Shown piece after piece: positions 1-7,442 of a stretch of DNA of 64,000 nucleotides (the first letter of the stretch is position 1; each line of letters starts with the position of its first letter). Origin of the DNA: Clostridia bacterium (lineage in GTDB: Bacteria > Bacillota > Clostridia > Christensenellales > Aristaeellaceae); NCBI GenBank assembly GCA_017447185.1, contig JAFSOC010000008.1, forward strand, positions 1 to 64,000. The letters are read 5' to 3'. The position numbers were made by a program, and so were the translations under genes. Under the pieces are notes generated by a model. The model searched no databases and was not told where the DNA came from. It saw only the letters and a program-made list of their open reading frames with translations.

Positions 1-75
1 CTGGTTAACTTTATTGCGAGCGAAAAGCTCTTGGAGGATTTCACCAGACCATTGCCTCCACATTGTACAGCCTAG
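1..75 (+). other. possible 3' end of an upstream gene
   Basis: The first reading frame is open from the window edge to a TAG at 73-75 and would encode about 24 C-terminal residues. The stretch is short and its codon use is not clearly that of the neighbours, so it may be chance. Nothing else is evident before the gene at 153. Confidence 0.2.
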
Positions 76-152
76 GCAACGAGATGTCCCAGGCCTCTGG
101 CTGGCTGCCAGGAACGAGGGGCAAATGTATAGTAACAGGAGAATGAGAAAAT

Positions 153-737
153 ATGAGCGGCAAGACAGTTTCTTCCGGAAAAAGATGGGTTTATGCAGTC
201 CTGGTTCTGCTTTCCGTCTGCGGAACAGCGATCAGCGTGTGGAACCTGATCCGGACCTTCCAGGGCACCCTGACCGTGATGGGCGTGCTCCAGAGCGTGA
301 TTCAGGTTCTGGCCCATCTGGCTATACTGGGTTACGTTCTGTACACAAACAGAATGGAGGGAGAAACTCCCTTTCTGGGAGTCGTTTATGCTTACGCCGC
401 GCTGCTGGGCATTCAGCTTCTCCAGTCCGGCCAGATGATCTCCGGGTTCGGCCTGAGCAAAGAGCTGACCATGATGATCAATATCTTCAATCTGATTGCA
501 TTTGCCGACGTCATCATGTTCGCCAACAAGCTGGACCGGAAAAAAGCCTCCATCGGGTACATGGCTTCCGCGGCAATCCTGAAGCTTGCCGGCGAACTGA
601 TCCTCATTTTCAAGATGCTGGAATTTATCAATTTCGGCGTGATCCTGATTTCCCTGTCGGTACCGGTTCTCGGCCTGACGATCCTCTTCGCGTATCTGGT
701 CTATATCCAGTCTGAACCGGATGACAGGGGCCTGTGA
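153..737 (+). CDS. small multi-pass membrane protein, unknown function
   Basis: The 194-residue protein has about six hydrophobic segments, beginning near residues 12-32, 42-62 and 72-90, and few charged residues except at the ends. This suggests an integral membrane protein with short loops. The ATG is preceded by AGGAG about ten bases upstream. It is followed after 24 bases by a second small membrane protein (762-1151), so the two are probably co-transcribed. I recognise no family motif or catalytic residue and assign no function. Confidence in coding is high because frame, ribosome site and hydrophobic pattern agree. Confidence 0.75.
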   Translation: MSGKTVSSGKRWVYAVLVLLSVCGTAISVWNLIRTFQGTLTVMGVLQSVIQVLAHLAILGYVLYTNRMEGETPFLGVVYAYAALLGIQLLQSGQMISGFGLSKELTMMINIFNLIAFADVIMFANKLDRKKASIGYMASAAILKLAGELILIFKMLEFINFGVILISLSVPVLGLTILFAYLVYIQSEPDDRGL

Positions 738-761
738 CGGCCCTGTGAGGAGAAAAGAATC

Positions 762-1151
762 ATGTTTTCAGAAAAAGGACCAAAACTGAAACTATTTGCC
801 GGGATCCTGGCAGGGATCGTACTGATCGTCGGAGTTTATATGACTTTTTTCCAGACCCGCGGCTTTATAAAGACCACAGCCAGTATTACCGATCTCCGGA
901 TGGACAGCACGGGTGAAAACACGGTCTATTACCCCACGGTAGAGTACACCGTGAACGGGAAAACCTATACCAGGGAGCTGGATACAGGCAGCATGTCTTA
1001 TCACATCGGACAGACGATTTCCGTGCTGTATGATCCTGGCAATCCGTCTGTCGCGCATGACGGCGGCGGCTTCGGACTCTACCTGATGATCGCCGGCGCG
1101 GTGATTCTGGCGGTGATCGTCTTCTCCGCAATCAAAAAAAGGGAAAGATAG
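762..1151 (+). CDS. DUF3592-type membrane protein
   Basis: The 129-residue protein has an N-terminal membrane helix (about residues 11-30), an extracytoplasmic beta-rich segment, and a C-terminal helix (about 103-122) followed by basic residues. The middle segment, with a pattern like YYPTVEYTVNGKTY followed by G-x-x-I-x-V-x-YDPxNP, is typical of DUF3592 proteins. The biochemical role of the family is unknown. The ribosome site is GAGGAG at 747-752. It lies 24 bases after the preceding membrane protein and probably shares its transcript. Confidence 0.8.
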   Translation: MFSEKGPKLKLFAGILAGIVLIVGVYMTFFQTRGFIKTTASITDLRMDSTGENTVYYPTVEYTVNGKTYTRELDTGSMSYHIGQTISVLYDPGNPSVAHDGGGFGLYLMIAGAVILAVIVFSAIKKRER

Positions 1152-1181
1152 GGACTATTTACAGAAATTTTACAGAAACCG

Positions 1182-1219
1182 CTGCCGGCACCGCCCGGCG
1201 CTGCGTATATACAGATGTC
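1182..1219 (+). promoter_or_regulatory. bipartite promoter-like element, copy A
   Basis: CTGCCG at 1182 is followed 22 bases later by CGTATATACAGATGTC at 1204-1219. The same pair occurs at 4999, 6922 and 26040 and on the minus strand at 31057. If CTGCC(A/G) is the -35 and TATATA the -10, the spacer is about 18 bases. The ATG of the GG-leader peptide at 1282 lies 78 bases after the CGTATA start. Just downstream GATGTC (1215-1220) can pair with GGACATC to form an RNA hairpin. Confidence 0.7.
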
Positions 1220-1281
1220 AGCGGTGAAACGCCGGGACATCCAAGAAAGATCAGGCGCACAGCGCTGGAAAGGATAAGAAA

Positions 1282-1446
1282 ATGAAGACAGAAAAAGATA
1301 TGAAGGAACTGGAGCAGGTCAACGGCGGAGGATTCTACGAAGAGATGATGAAAATCCTGCATAAGATCATCCCGAATCCCTATGATACCGATCAGGATGA
1401 AAAAACGGACAAAACGGATGCCAGGACTGGCCGCAGGAAATGCTGA
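1282..1446 (+). CDS. small peptide with double-glycine leader
   Basis: The 54-residue ORF begins MKTEKDMKELEQVNGGG. An acidic amphipathic leader with E-L-E-Q-V-N-G-G is the classic form of a bacteriocin/RiPP export leader cleaved after GG by a C39 peptidase-ABC exporter. The predicted cargo, FYEEMMKILHKII then a charged tail, carries no recognised domain. The ribosome site is weak (AAGGAT). Promoter-like copy A lies upstream. Downstream in the -1 frame an open segment (about 1400-1538) encodes a Cys-containing stretch, so the 3' end of the gene may be frameshifted. The ORF is too short for most gene callers. Confidence 0.6.
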   Translation: MKTEKDMKELEQVNGGGFYEEMMKILHKIIPNPYDTDQDEKTDKTDARTGRRKC

Positions 1447-1572
1447 CCTGCACCGAAAACGATCCCACGGAGGGCTGCGAAAGCGGCTCTCTTTTTCGTA
1501 TGGCCATTCCGGCCCGGTACGGTCCGGCAGGGCGCTGACCGGGACAAGGAAAGTCCGGAATTTCCGGGATTT

Positions 1573-1716
1573 ATGAGAGAACTGCTGATGATCGCAAAAG
1601 ATACCGGATATGATCTGTCCGAGGAGCAGCTGAACGCTCTGTCGGGCGGCTGGTGCGGCTTCGATTGCGGCCCGTATAATCCGGACTGCCCGTACTTTGT
1701 TCCGAAGGAAGGATAA
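1573..1716 (+). CDS. cysteine-containing peptide with double-glycine leader
   Basis: The 47-residue ORF begins MRELLMIAKDTGYD and continues LSEEQLNALSGG, then a 21-residue cargo with three cysteines (WCGFDCGPYNPDCP). The leader resembles Nif11/bacteriocin-type leaders with E-E-x-L-x-x-L-S-G-G, and the small Cys-, Pro- and aromatic-rich core looks like a RiPP or small disulfide peptide. The ribosome site is poor. It is in the same frame as the peptide at 1282 and may be translated from the same mRNA. No modification enzyme lies nearby. Function is unknown. Confidence 0.55.
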   Translation: MRELLMIAKDTGYDLSEEQLNALSGGWCGFDCGPYNPDCPYFVPKEG

Positions 1717-1782
1717 GGGAGCGGGATGCATGACGACTGAGTTTCGTATCAGAATGAATATGAATGAAGGGTCAGAAACAGC

Positions 1783-1816
1783 AAAAGGAATGTGCGGAAA
1801 CTGCACATTCCCTTTT
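1783..1816. terminator. bidirectional terminator
   Basis: GGAATGTGC (1787-1795) and GCACATTCC (1803-1811) form a 9-bp stem with a 7-base loop, with TTTT on the right and AAAA on the left. It sits between the forward peptide genes and the convergent CotH-family gene and can serve both. Confidence 0.8.
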
Positions 1817-1832
1817 ATTCTGCTGAGGAGGA

Positions 1833-3908
1833 TCAGATGGCTTCGGGCGGCATCGGCGGTTTCGGGCCGAAGTATTTCTCCATCTGCTTATTGTTCAGGC
1901 CGAAGGCTTTTTTCGTAAAATCCCACAGCCGCGTCGGCCGTTTCCGGATCACGTTCCGGAGGCGGTCCACCCGCTTCAGCCAGTATTTATAGGCGCCTTC
2001 CGCTGTCGTCGGCACTTCGGAAATAACGTTTTTGTCGTTCTCCGGGCCCCAGCGGGTCCAGTGCCGTTCCATCTCCGGCTCAATCAGCGCCACCAGTTCC
2101 TCCAGCACTTCCATCATGGTGTCCGTTGTCAGTTTCCGGTAGATTTCGCCGTAGATGGTCAGGAACCGGTCCTTGTATTCCGGAACGGTCAGCAGCTTCA
2201 GCAGGATCGTATTGTCGAAATTCAGCTGACCCATGCCGCTCTTCTTGGTATAACTCTTCGGACTGTTGAATCCGGAGTCCCAGAGGCCGTAGTCCAGATC
2301 GTTGATCAGCCATTTCCATTTGCTGCCGGGAGCGTTCAGGCGGTAGATGCGGAAATTGCCGATATCGCTGTTGCCGAAGAACATCTCGAAAGCCATAAAC
2401 TCGAAATAATTGTCCACGTCGACATTATCCAGGATATACTGCAGATCCTCCTTCTTTTTAGCCGGCTTGCCGGCCTTGATCTTTTTGATCATGGCCTTGT
2501 ATTCCGAATTGGATCCGTTCTTCACGCTGCCGTTTGCGGTCAGCAGGTCCAGCTGATCCGCCTCTTCCAGGTCCACCCCTTCAAACTGCGCGACCATATA
2601 CTCGTCCACCCGCTCCCGCAGGTTCATATGGCCCCAGTACTGACCATTCAGATAGACCGCATAGGGTTTCCACGCCTGATGGGCCACGGTGCTCCCGCAC
2701 AGATCCATCAGCCGGCTCTGGAACCCGTCCTGCAGGCGGGTCCACATGCAGTCATTCCCGCTGTTGCGCAGCACGAAGCTTTTGTATTCCTCATAATCCC
2801 GGTCCGGGAACAGTTTTGCCTTGAACGTTTTTTCACCGTATTTGCTTTTCGCTTTGAATTTGAAGCTCTTCTGGGGCATGTCCAGCGAATAGTCGCCGTT
2901 CAGGGAGATATCCGCGCCCTGGCTGAGGATCTTTTTTCCGGCGTCGTCGTACATCTCCACATAGCTTTCATATTTAACCCCGGAGTTTTTCACTTTCCGG
3001 TAAACCGTATTTTTGAAGGGCAGGCCCGATTTTTTATTGGCGTTCTTTCCGACGGTCAGCATTCCCCGCTCAGGATCCCACAGGTCATCCGGATCCACCG
3101 TGACGGATACCACCGGCAGGCTGTGATCCGCATGGACAAAGAACGTACCGGTGAGCGTATCGCCAGGCCGGATCCTCCCATCCGCGAAAGCCCGGGCCCG
3201 GATCACGGCTGTAGCGGCAATTTCCAGCGTTTCCCCGCCGTAAGGCGCGGATTGCTGCGTCGGCTCCGATCCGTCCAGGGTATAAAACACCTGCGTGCCT
3301 TCCGGGACGATGATCCGCAGATGTACGGCCGAATCATAAAAACCGGGCTCCTCTGAGAACGACGGTGCCGCGGCATATCCCGGAAAACTGCCGCTGTTTG
3401 CCGCAAAAGGCGTGGGCGGGTCAAAACAGTACAGGCCACCGTCCTCCGGACTCCGGCCGAAGGAGATATCCGTCTTCATCTCCGGAAGGGTGATCCGGTC
3501 CTGTACGGCGCCTTCCGCGTCCGTCAGGAGAATCACCTCGCCGCTCTTTTTGCTGATATTGAAAGGCGCGAAAAGCTGCGCGTCCCCGCGCTGATCCGCG
3601 TCCTTATCGCACAGAATGACCCTGTACTCTCCGGGACGAATCGTTGTTCCGTCGGGGAACTGCCATTTCCGCGGCTTTTCCGGATTGTTGCTCAGCCCCC
3701 ATCCGCTCAGATCCACGGGAGTATCTCCGGAATTGAAGATCTCAACCCAATCGGTAAAGCCTGCTTTCGGATACGTGGCGACCGAATCATTGCTGGCCAT
3801 CACTTCGCTGATCCTGATCATGGGGTGAAGCGCTTCCTCCGCGGCCGCCGTATTCCAGGCCAGCACCGCCAGAAGCAGAACCGCAGTCATGATGATAAGC
3901 CGTTTCAT
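1833..3908 (-). CDS. secreted CotH kinase family protein with lamin-tail domain
   Basis: The 691-residue protein has an N-terminal signal peptide (MKRLIIMTAVLLLAVLAW...A). Residues about 26-135 resemble a lamin-tail domain (IRISEVMASN, DWVEIFNSG, DLSGWGLSN). A chitobiase C-terminal-like segment follows with YTLDGSEPT at about 200-210. The C-terminal two thirds carry CotH-type features such as NGQYWGHMNLRERVDEY, FGNSDIGN and KWKWLINDLDYG. CotH proteins are atypical kinases that phosphorylate secreted proteins, and they often accompany VTC/DUF4956 genes; here those are 37 kb away at 40148-41599. The start at 3908 has GGAGG ahead of it, which rules out the longer upstream frame. Confidence 0.9.
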   Translation of the reverse strand: MKRLIIMTAVLLLAVLAWNTAAAEEALHPMIRISEVMASNDSVATYPKAGFTDWVEIFNSGDTPVDLSGWGLSNNPEKPRKWQFPDGTTIRPGEYRVILCDKDADQRGDAQLFAPFNISKKSGEVILLTDAEGAVQDRITLPEMKTDISFGRSPEDGGLYCFDPPTPFAANSGSFPGYAAAPSFSEEPGFYDSAVHLRIIVPEGTQVFYTLDGSEPTQQSAPYGGETLEIAATAVIRARAFADGRIRPGDTLTGTFFVHADHSLPVVSVTVDPDDLWDPERGMLTVGKNANKKSGLPFKNTVYRKVKNSGVKYESYVEMYDDAGKKILSQGADISLNGDYSLDMPQKSFKFKAKSKYGEKTFKAKLFPDRDYEEYKSFVLRNSGNDCMWTRLQDGFQSRLMDLCGSTVAHQAWKPYAVYLNGQYWGHMNLRERVDEYMVAQFEGVDLEEADQLDLLTANGSVKNGSNSEYKAMIKKIKAGKPAKKKEDLQYILDNVDVDNYFEFMAFEMFFGNSDIGNFRIYRLNAPGSKWKWLINDLDYGLWDSGFNSPKSYTKKSGMGQLNFDNTILLKLLTVPEYKDRFLTIYGEIYRKLTTDTMMEVLEELVALIEPEMERHWTRWGPENDKNVISEVPTTAEGAYKYWLKRVDRLRNVIRKRPTRLWDFTKKAFGLNNKQMEKYFGPKPPMPPEAI

Positions 3909-3998
3909 TCTTTGTTTCCTCCGATCATCGGTGGTACAGACAGCGCTCTTTGCATACGGCCTGATTATACCACAGAAAATGATGGAGGAGTGACCGGA

Positions 3999-4032
3999 GG
4001 GAACGAAAAGGGTCGTCGTCCCCATCGTTCCC
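3999..4032. repeat. dispersed GGGAACG...CGTTCCC inverted repeat
   Basis: GGGAACG (3999-4005) and CGTTCCC (4026-4032) flank a GTCC-containing centre. Similar elements lie at 15000-15030 and 13148-13218, and a related one at 18636-18740. It abuts the -35 of the next gene. Confidence 0.6.
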
Positions 4033-4061
4033 TTGACGGAGAGGGTATAAAAACGTATACT
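4033..4061 (+). promoter_or_regulatory. sigma-70-type promoter of the Trp-repeat protein
   Basis: TTGACG (4033-4038), a 17-base spacer and TATACT (4056-4061) place a transcription start near 4068, about 60 bases before the ATG at 4128. Confidence 0.7.
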
Positions 4062-4127
4062 TGAACCGTGGCAAAAACTATTACAAGCGAATAAATATCT
4101 GAGAAGAATGTATAGGAGTGCAGTCAT

Positions 4128-4853
4128 ATGAAGTATGTGAAAAAAGCATTTGCGCTGGTTCTGATTCTTTGCCTTGTTTCCACGGCGGCTTTCGCGGAAG
4201 GGGAAAACAAGGATATCTTCGGGCAGATCGGCGACTGGTTCAGCCATGCGTGGGAGGACACGACCAAATGGGTGGGTCAGGCATGGGAAGACGCATCCAA
4301 ATGGGTGAGCCAGGCATGGGACGATTCCAGCAAATGGGTGGCCCAGGCCTGGAAGGACAGCTCCGAGTGGATCTCCGGCAACTGGTCCGCCTTTACGGTA
4401 TGGCTGCGGGAGATCACCTGGGACAACCCCTACACCTGGATTGAAAAGCTGGTGCAGGAGAAGGGAAGCGCGGCATACGACCGGTATGCCGGGATCCGGG
4501 ATTTCCTGAAGGGGAATCCGGACGCGGCGGCCATCAAAGAAAAGCTGTATGCGGTGCTGGCGGAACTGTCGCTGCCGGAGGAAGAGAAGGACAAGGTATG
4601 GGAGGTCTTTGGCAGCTGGGCTTCGGAGCATCACGTGACCGCGGAGCAGACGGCGGTGCTGGCCATTCCCTTTGCGGAGCGGCTGAACATTACCGGGGCG
4701 GCGGCGCTGGGGACGGATATTGAAATCAACGGGCCGGTGGTTGCAAGGTACCTGGTGACGGTGCTGGATGCCATACAGGTGAACAGCCATGAGGACGCGG
4801 AGGCGCGGATCAATGTGCTGAAGAACAGCCTGGAGGGGCTGGCGAAACCATAA
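4128..4853 (+). CDS. secreted protein with tryptophan-rich 11-residue repeats
   Basis: The 241-residue protein has a signal peptide ending near AFA-EG (about residues 1-23). Residues about 37-85 hold four imperfect 11-residue repeats of the form A-W-[EDK]-D-[TAS]-[TS]-[KE]-W-[VI]-x-Q (AWEDTTKWVGQ, AWEDASKWVSQ, AWDDSSKWVAQ, AWKDSSEWISG). This pattern suggests amphipathic helices with Trp faces. The rest is acidic and probably helical. The ribosome site is AGGAG. I recognise no family; a surface or membrane-interacting role is inference. Confidence 0.8.
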   Translation: MKYVKKAFALVLILCLVSTAAFAEGENKDIFGQIGDWFSHAWEDTTKWVGQAWEDASKWVSQAWDDSSKWVAQAWKDSSEWISGNWSAFTVWLREITWDNPYTWIEKLVQEKGSAAYDRYAGIRDFLKGNPDAAAIKEKLYAVLAELSLPEEEKDKVWEVFGSWASEHHVTAEQTAVLAIPFAERLNITGAAALGTDIEINGPVVARYLVTVLDAIQVNSHEDAEARINVLKNSLEGLAKP

Positions 4854-4880
4854 GATCCTTCGCTGCGCTCAGGATGACAC
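4854..4880 (+). repeat. REP-like intergenic palindrome, copy 1
   Basis: GATCCTTCGCTGCGCTCAGG followed by ATGACAC lies directly after a stop codon. A near-identical copy, with one base inserted, follows metH at 52661. A decayed version ending CTCAGAATGAC lies at about 4950-4965. The rest of the gap to 5085 holds only promoter-like copy B. Confidence 0.7.
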
Positions 4881-4998
4881 AGTGGGGGAATGGGAGTTCC
4901 TTTGGGGACTTGAAGATTTATGGGGATTCATCGACGCGGGCTGACGCCCTTGCTCAGAATGACAAAATAAGTTGAGAATTATTTGGCAGGAAGATTTA

Positions 4999-5035
4999 CT
5001 GCCAGGGTCGAATTTTGAACGTATATACAGGTGTC
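4999..5035 (+). promoter_or_regulatory. bipartite promoter-like element, copy B
   Basis: CTGCCA at 4999 and CGTATATACAGGTGTC at 5020-5035 are 21 bases apart. The downstream ATG (5085) is 65 bases from the CGTATA start. This copy drives a Sec-secreted protein rather than a GG-leader peptide. Confidence 0.7.
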
Positions 5036-5084
5036 GCGCAAAAATCATTAAAATAATAAAGACAAAAAAAGGAGGAACCCCAAA

Positions 5085-5657
5085 ATGAAGAAACTGATCG
5101 CTGTACTGACCGTCCTGTGCCTGCTGTGCGCATCCTTTGCCGCGCTGGCCGAAGCCCCTGCCACCGAAGTGCAACCCGAATTCACCTTTGGAAACGGAAT
5201 CAAGTTTGGCATGAGCATGGCAGAAGTGACCGCCATCGCCGGCACGCCCAATGAAACGGACAATGATGACACCAAGGGCCTGGTCACCTTCTCCGAGCTG
5301 GAGTACAAGCAGGTTCCCGATCCCATGCTGGACAACACGCCGGTGGACACGTCCTTCCTGTTTGTGAATGACAAGCTGGTTGCGATCCGCTTCGACCTCG
5401 ACACCAAGAGCGTTGCGTATGAAAAGGTGCAGGCCGCGCTGGCGGAAGCCACGAAGAGCGAAGGCACCATGCTGGATATGGCCCTGCTGGGCAACGCCAT
5501 CTACGCGGTGGACGATGACGGAACGCCGGAGCTGAACAGCCTGAACTACGTTGATCCGATTTTCAATGTGGTGGTCGTGCTGGAGCTGGACAAGGAAGGC
5601 GACGATGTGGACATCACCATCCTGGACATGAATGCGGAATATCTGACCGGGAAGTAA
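5085..5657 (+). CDS. secreted protein with SmpA/BamE-like motif
   Basis: The 190-residue protein has a signal peptide (MKKLIAVLTVLCLLCASFAALAEA). After it comes FGMSMAEVTAIAGTPNETDNDD, which resembles the F-G-M-[ST]-x-x-E-V-x-x-x-x-G-x-P motif of SmpA/OmlA-like folds seen in many small Clostridia secreted proteins. Two such halves may be present. The rest is acidic with alternating hydrophobic strands. The ribosome site is AGGAGG. The gene stands alone behind promoter-like copy B, which it shares with the GG-leader peptides. Molecular function is unknown. Confidence 0.8.
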   Translation: MKKLIAVLTVLCLLCASFAALAEAPATEVQPEFTFGNGIKFGMSMAEVTAIAGTPNETDNDDTKGLVTFSELEYKQVPDPMLDNTPVDTSFLFVNDKLVAIRFDLDTKSVAYEKVQAALAEATKSEGTMLDMALLGNAIYAVDDDGTPELNSLNYVDPIFNVVVVLELDKEGDDVDITILDMNAEYLTGK

Positions 5658-5779
5658 AACATCAAGGAAAAAAAGGCGACTCCTATGAATATACAAAGGA
5701 ACACATTATCATAGGAGAGCCGGATGAATTCATCGCGGATATCCTCAAGTGGGTCGATGAGATTTACTCAAGGAAATAA
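5658..5779 (+). pseudogene. orphan C-terminal coding fragment
   Basis: Directly after the stop of the previous gene, in the same frame, about 40 codons read like the end of a folded protein (KEHIIIGEPDEFIADILKW, then VDEIYSRK and stop at 5777). It has no ribosome site or start of its own. The pattern is reminiscent of the last helix of an alpha/beta hydrolase. It may be a gene remnant. Confidence 0.35.
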
Positions 5780-5871
5780 TACGGAATGAAACCCGGCCGC
5801 TCCCTTCACAGAGCATGAAGGGAGCGGTTTACAACAAAAAAACAACCCACAGATCAACAAGGAGGCACAGC

Positions 5872-6840
5872 GTGTTTAACAGCAAACAAAGGGAATTTGA
5901 GATGCGGATGGAGCATCTGAAAGAAAGCATGGACAAGCTCGGCGAAGAAAAGAAAGGCGTGGAAAAGAACCTGGAAAAAGCCAGGGCCAGGATTTCCGAG
6001 CTGGAGGAGAAGCTTGCCCAGACAGAAGTGGAAAGCCTGCGGAAGGAGGCCCGGGAGACCCTGGCCGAGGCCCAGGGACTGAAGGAGCTCTATCTGCGGA
6101 AAAACGAAGATTTCGACAGCAACATGCAGGCGGAGTCGGAGAACTACGCGAAGGAAGAGGTCCGCGCGCGCCGGAAGTTCAACGAGGAACTGGCGCAGCA
6201 GAAGAAGGACACGGAGGAATATGTCGGCGATACCGTTGAAACCTTCAGCGAGACCTACAACTACTACCTGAACCAGATCAAGGTGCTGATGGACGCGCTG
6301 GGCCAGGTGGCCACCAAGACCGGAAAGCATCTGTTCTCCGGGGAAGAGGTGGACCTGAAGACGGAATTCGGTCGCCGGATGATGCGCGCGCTGAAGCAGG
6401 AAGCGGAAACCCTGCCCCAGGAAGGCGGCAACAGGGTGCTGTTCGGAGCCCCGGAAGAAGAGGAAGAGAAGAAAGAGGAGCCGAAGGCAGAAGAAGTGAA
6501 GGCGGAAGAAGCGGAAGCTGCGGAAGCCGTTGAAGCGGTGGAAACCGTGGCAGCAGCGGAAGCTGTTGAAGCCGCGGCAAGTGCAGCAGCTGTGGAAGCG
6601 GCGGCGGAAGAAGCCGCGAAAGCCGTGGAAGAAGCCGTGAAAGCGGAAGTGCCTGTGGAAGAGCTGGACGAAGAAGACACGGAAAAGATGATGGAAGAGT
6701 GGGCCGCGGCGCTGAATGCCCTGGATAAGAAGTCCATCAAGGCGGAGAAGAAGGGCAAGAAGAAGGACGGGGACAAGAAGAAGAAAAAGAAAAAAGACAA
6801 GAAAGATAAGAAAGACAAGAAGAAAGATAAAAAGGATTGA
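5872..6840 (+). CDS. coiled-coil protein with Ala/Glu-rich linker and poly-Lys/Asp tail
   Basis: The 322-residue protein starts at GTG with AAGGAGG seven bases upstream; an ATG at 5815 in the same frame has no ribosome site. Residues about 1-120 are a heptad-rich coiled coil (E/K/R/L), 121-185 a further helical region, about 190-270 a low-complexity Ala/Glu/Val segment, and the last 40 residues almost pure Lys/Asp. There is no signal peptide or membrane helix, so it is probably cytoplasmic. The basic tail could bind nucleic acid or the membrane surface, but that is inference. No family recognised. Confidence 0.75.
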   Translation: MFNSKQREFEMRMEHLKESMDKLGEEKKGVEKNLEKARARISELEEKLAQTEVESLRKEARETLAEAQGLKELYLRKNEDFDSNMQAESENYAKEEVRARRKFNEELAQQKKDTEEYVGDTVETFSETYNYYLNQIKVLMDALGQVATKTGKHLFSGEEVDLKTEFGRRMMRALKQEAETLPQEGGNRVLFGAPEEEEEKKEEPKAEEVKAEEAEAAEAVEAVETVAAAEAVEAAASAAAVEAAAEEAAKAVEEAVKAEVPVEELDEEDTEKMMEEWAAALNALDKKSIKAEKKGKKKDGDKKKKKKKDKKDKKDKKKDKKD

Positions 6841-6844
6841 TGAG

Positions 6845-6884
6845 ATGAAACAGCAGTGCTCTTGATGGGGCACTGCTGTTTCAT
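6845..6884. terminator. terminator-like hairpin, first of a near-identical pair
   Basis: ATGAAACAGCAGTGC (6845-6859) pairs with GCACTGCTGTTTCAT (6870-6884), a perfect 15-bp stem. No long T-run follows. A sister hairpin at 7322-7360 differs by one base pair and closes the other side of the SH3 peptide gene. Confidence 0.6.
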
Positions 6885-6921
6885 GAAGGGGCTGCCATTG
6901 AAGCTCCGGAATAAAATACTA

Positions 6922-6959
6922 CTGCCAGGTGGGGAGTTTGCTGCGTATAAACAGATGAA
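6922..6959 (+). promoter_or_regulatory. bipartite promoter-like element, copy C
   Basis: CTGCCA at 6922 and CGTATAAACAGATGAA at 6944-6959 are 22 bases apart. This is the most diverged copy in its 3' part. The ATG at 7006 is 62 bases from the CGTATA start. Confidence 0.6.
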
Positions 6960-7005
6960 AGGTGATTTTACAGAAAATAAGGATTGCTGAGAGGAGATAA
7001 AGACA

Positions 7006-7308
7006 ATGGAAAATATGAATGAACTGAATCTGGAGCAGATGGAACAGGTGAGCGGCGGAACGACAAGAACGATCAACACCGGGAATGAGAACAAAGCGGC
7101 GATCCGCAGAGATCCCTGGATTGCCAACAAGCCGAGCAACTGGATTTGTTCGCTGGCGAACGGAACCGTCGTGGAAACCCTGAATGATGACGAGCTCTAC
7201 TACGATGCCAAGTCCAAGCGGAATTTTGTGCAGATCAAGTTTGTGGACAAGTACGGGACAGAGCGGACCGGATATGTGGCGGCGTCGCTGGTGGGGCTGC
7301 CGCGGTAA
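7006..7308 (+). CDS. double-glycine-leader peptide with SH3-like domain
   Basis: The 100-residue protein begins MENMNELNLEQMEQVSGG, a GG-type export leader very like those at 26132 and 30952. After cleavage the cargo would have 82 residues. Residues about 50-98 (WICSLANGTVVETL, RNFVQIKFVDKYGTERTGYV) fit a bacterial SH3 domain, a fold that usually binds peptidoglycan or protein. The ribosome site is GAGGAG. The gene is isolated, with promoter-like copy C upstream and paired hairpins on each side. Probable role: exported cell-wall-binding mini-protein (inference). Confidence 0.75.
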   Translation: MENMNELNLEQMEQVSGGTTRTINTGNENKAAIRRDPWIANKPSNWICSLANGTVVETLNDDELYYDAKSKRNFVQIKFVDKYGTERTGYVAASLVGLPR

Positions 7309-7321
7309 TGGGTTTTGGTTG

Positions 7322-7360
7322 ATGAAACAGCGGTGCTTTTGATGAGCACCGCTGTTTCAT
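7322..7360. terminator. terminator-like hairpin, second of the pair
   Basis: ATGAAACAGCGGTGC (7322-7336) pairs with GCACCGCTGTTTCAT (7346-7360). It duplicates the hairpin at 6845-6884 apart from one compensatory base-pair change and the loop. Confidence 0.6.
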
Positions 7361-7442
7361 TGGGAGTTGAAAAGACGGGGGAAATGGTGTAGTGTATAGT
7401 TATACACATGCAAATATCATATAATTAATAGGAGAAAGGCAT

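Noticed and set aside
105-136. A further CTGCCA...TGTATAGT copy of the bipartite promoter before the gene at 153
   Set aside because: Spacing is right (21 bases) but the 3' block does not match CGTATATACAGGTGTC, and the start site would lie inside the ribosome-binding site.
3909-4790. N-terminal extension of the CotH-family gene
   Set aside because: A signal peptide and GGAGG site fix the start at 3908; the extension reads antisense to the Trp-repeat gene.
6262-6580. Ser/Ala-rich minus-strand frames
   Set aside because: They mirror the Glu/Ala/Lys low-complexity part of the coiled-coil gene.
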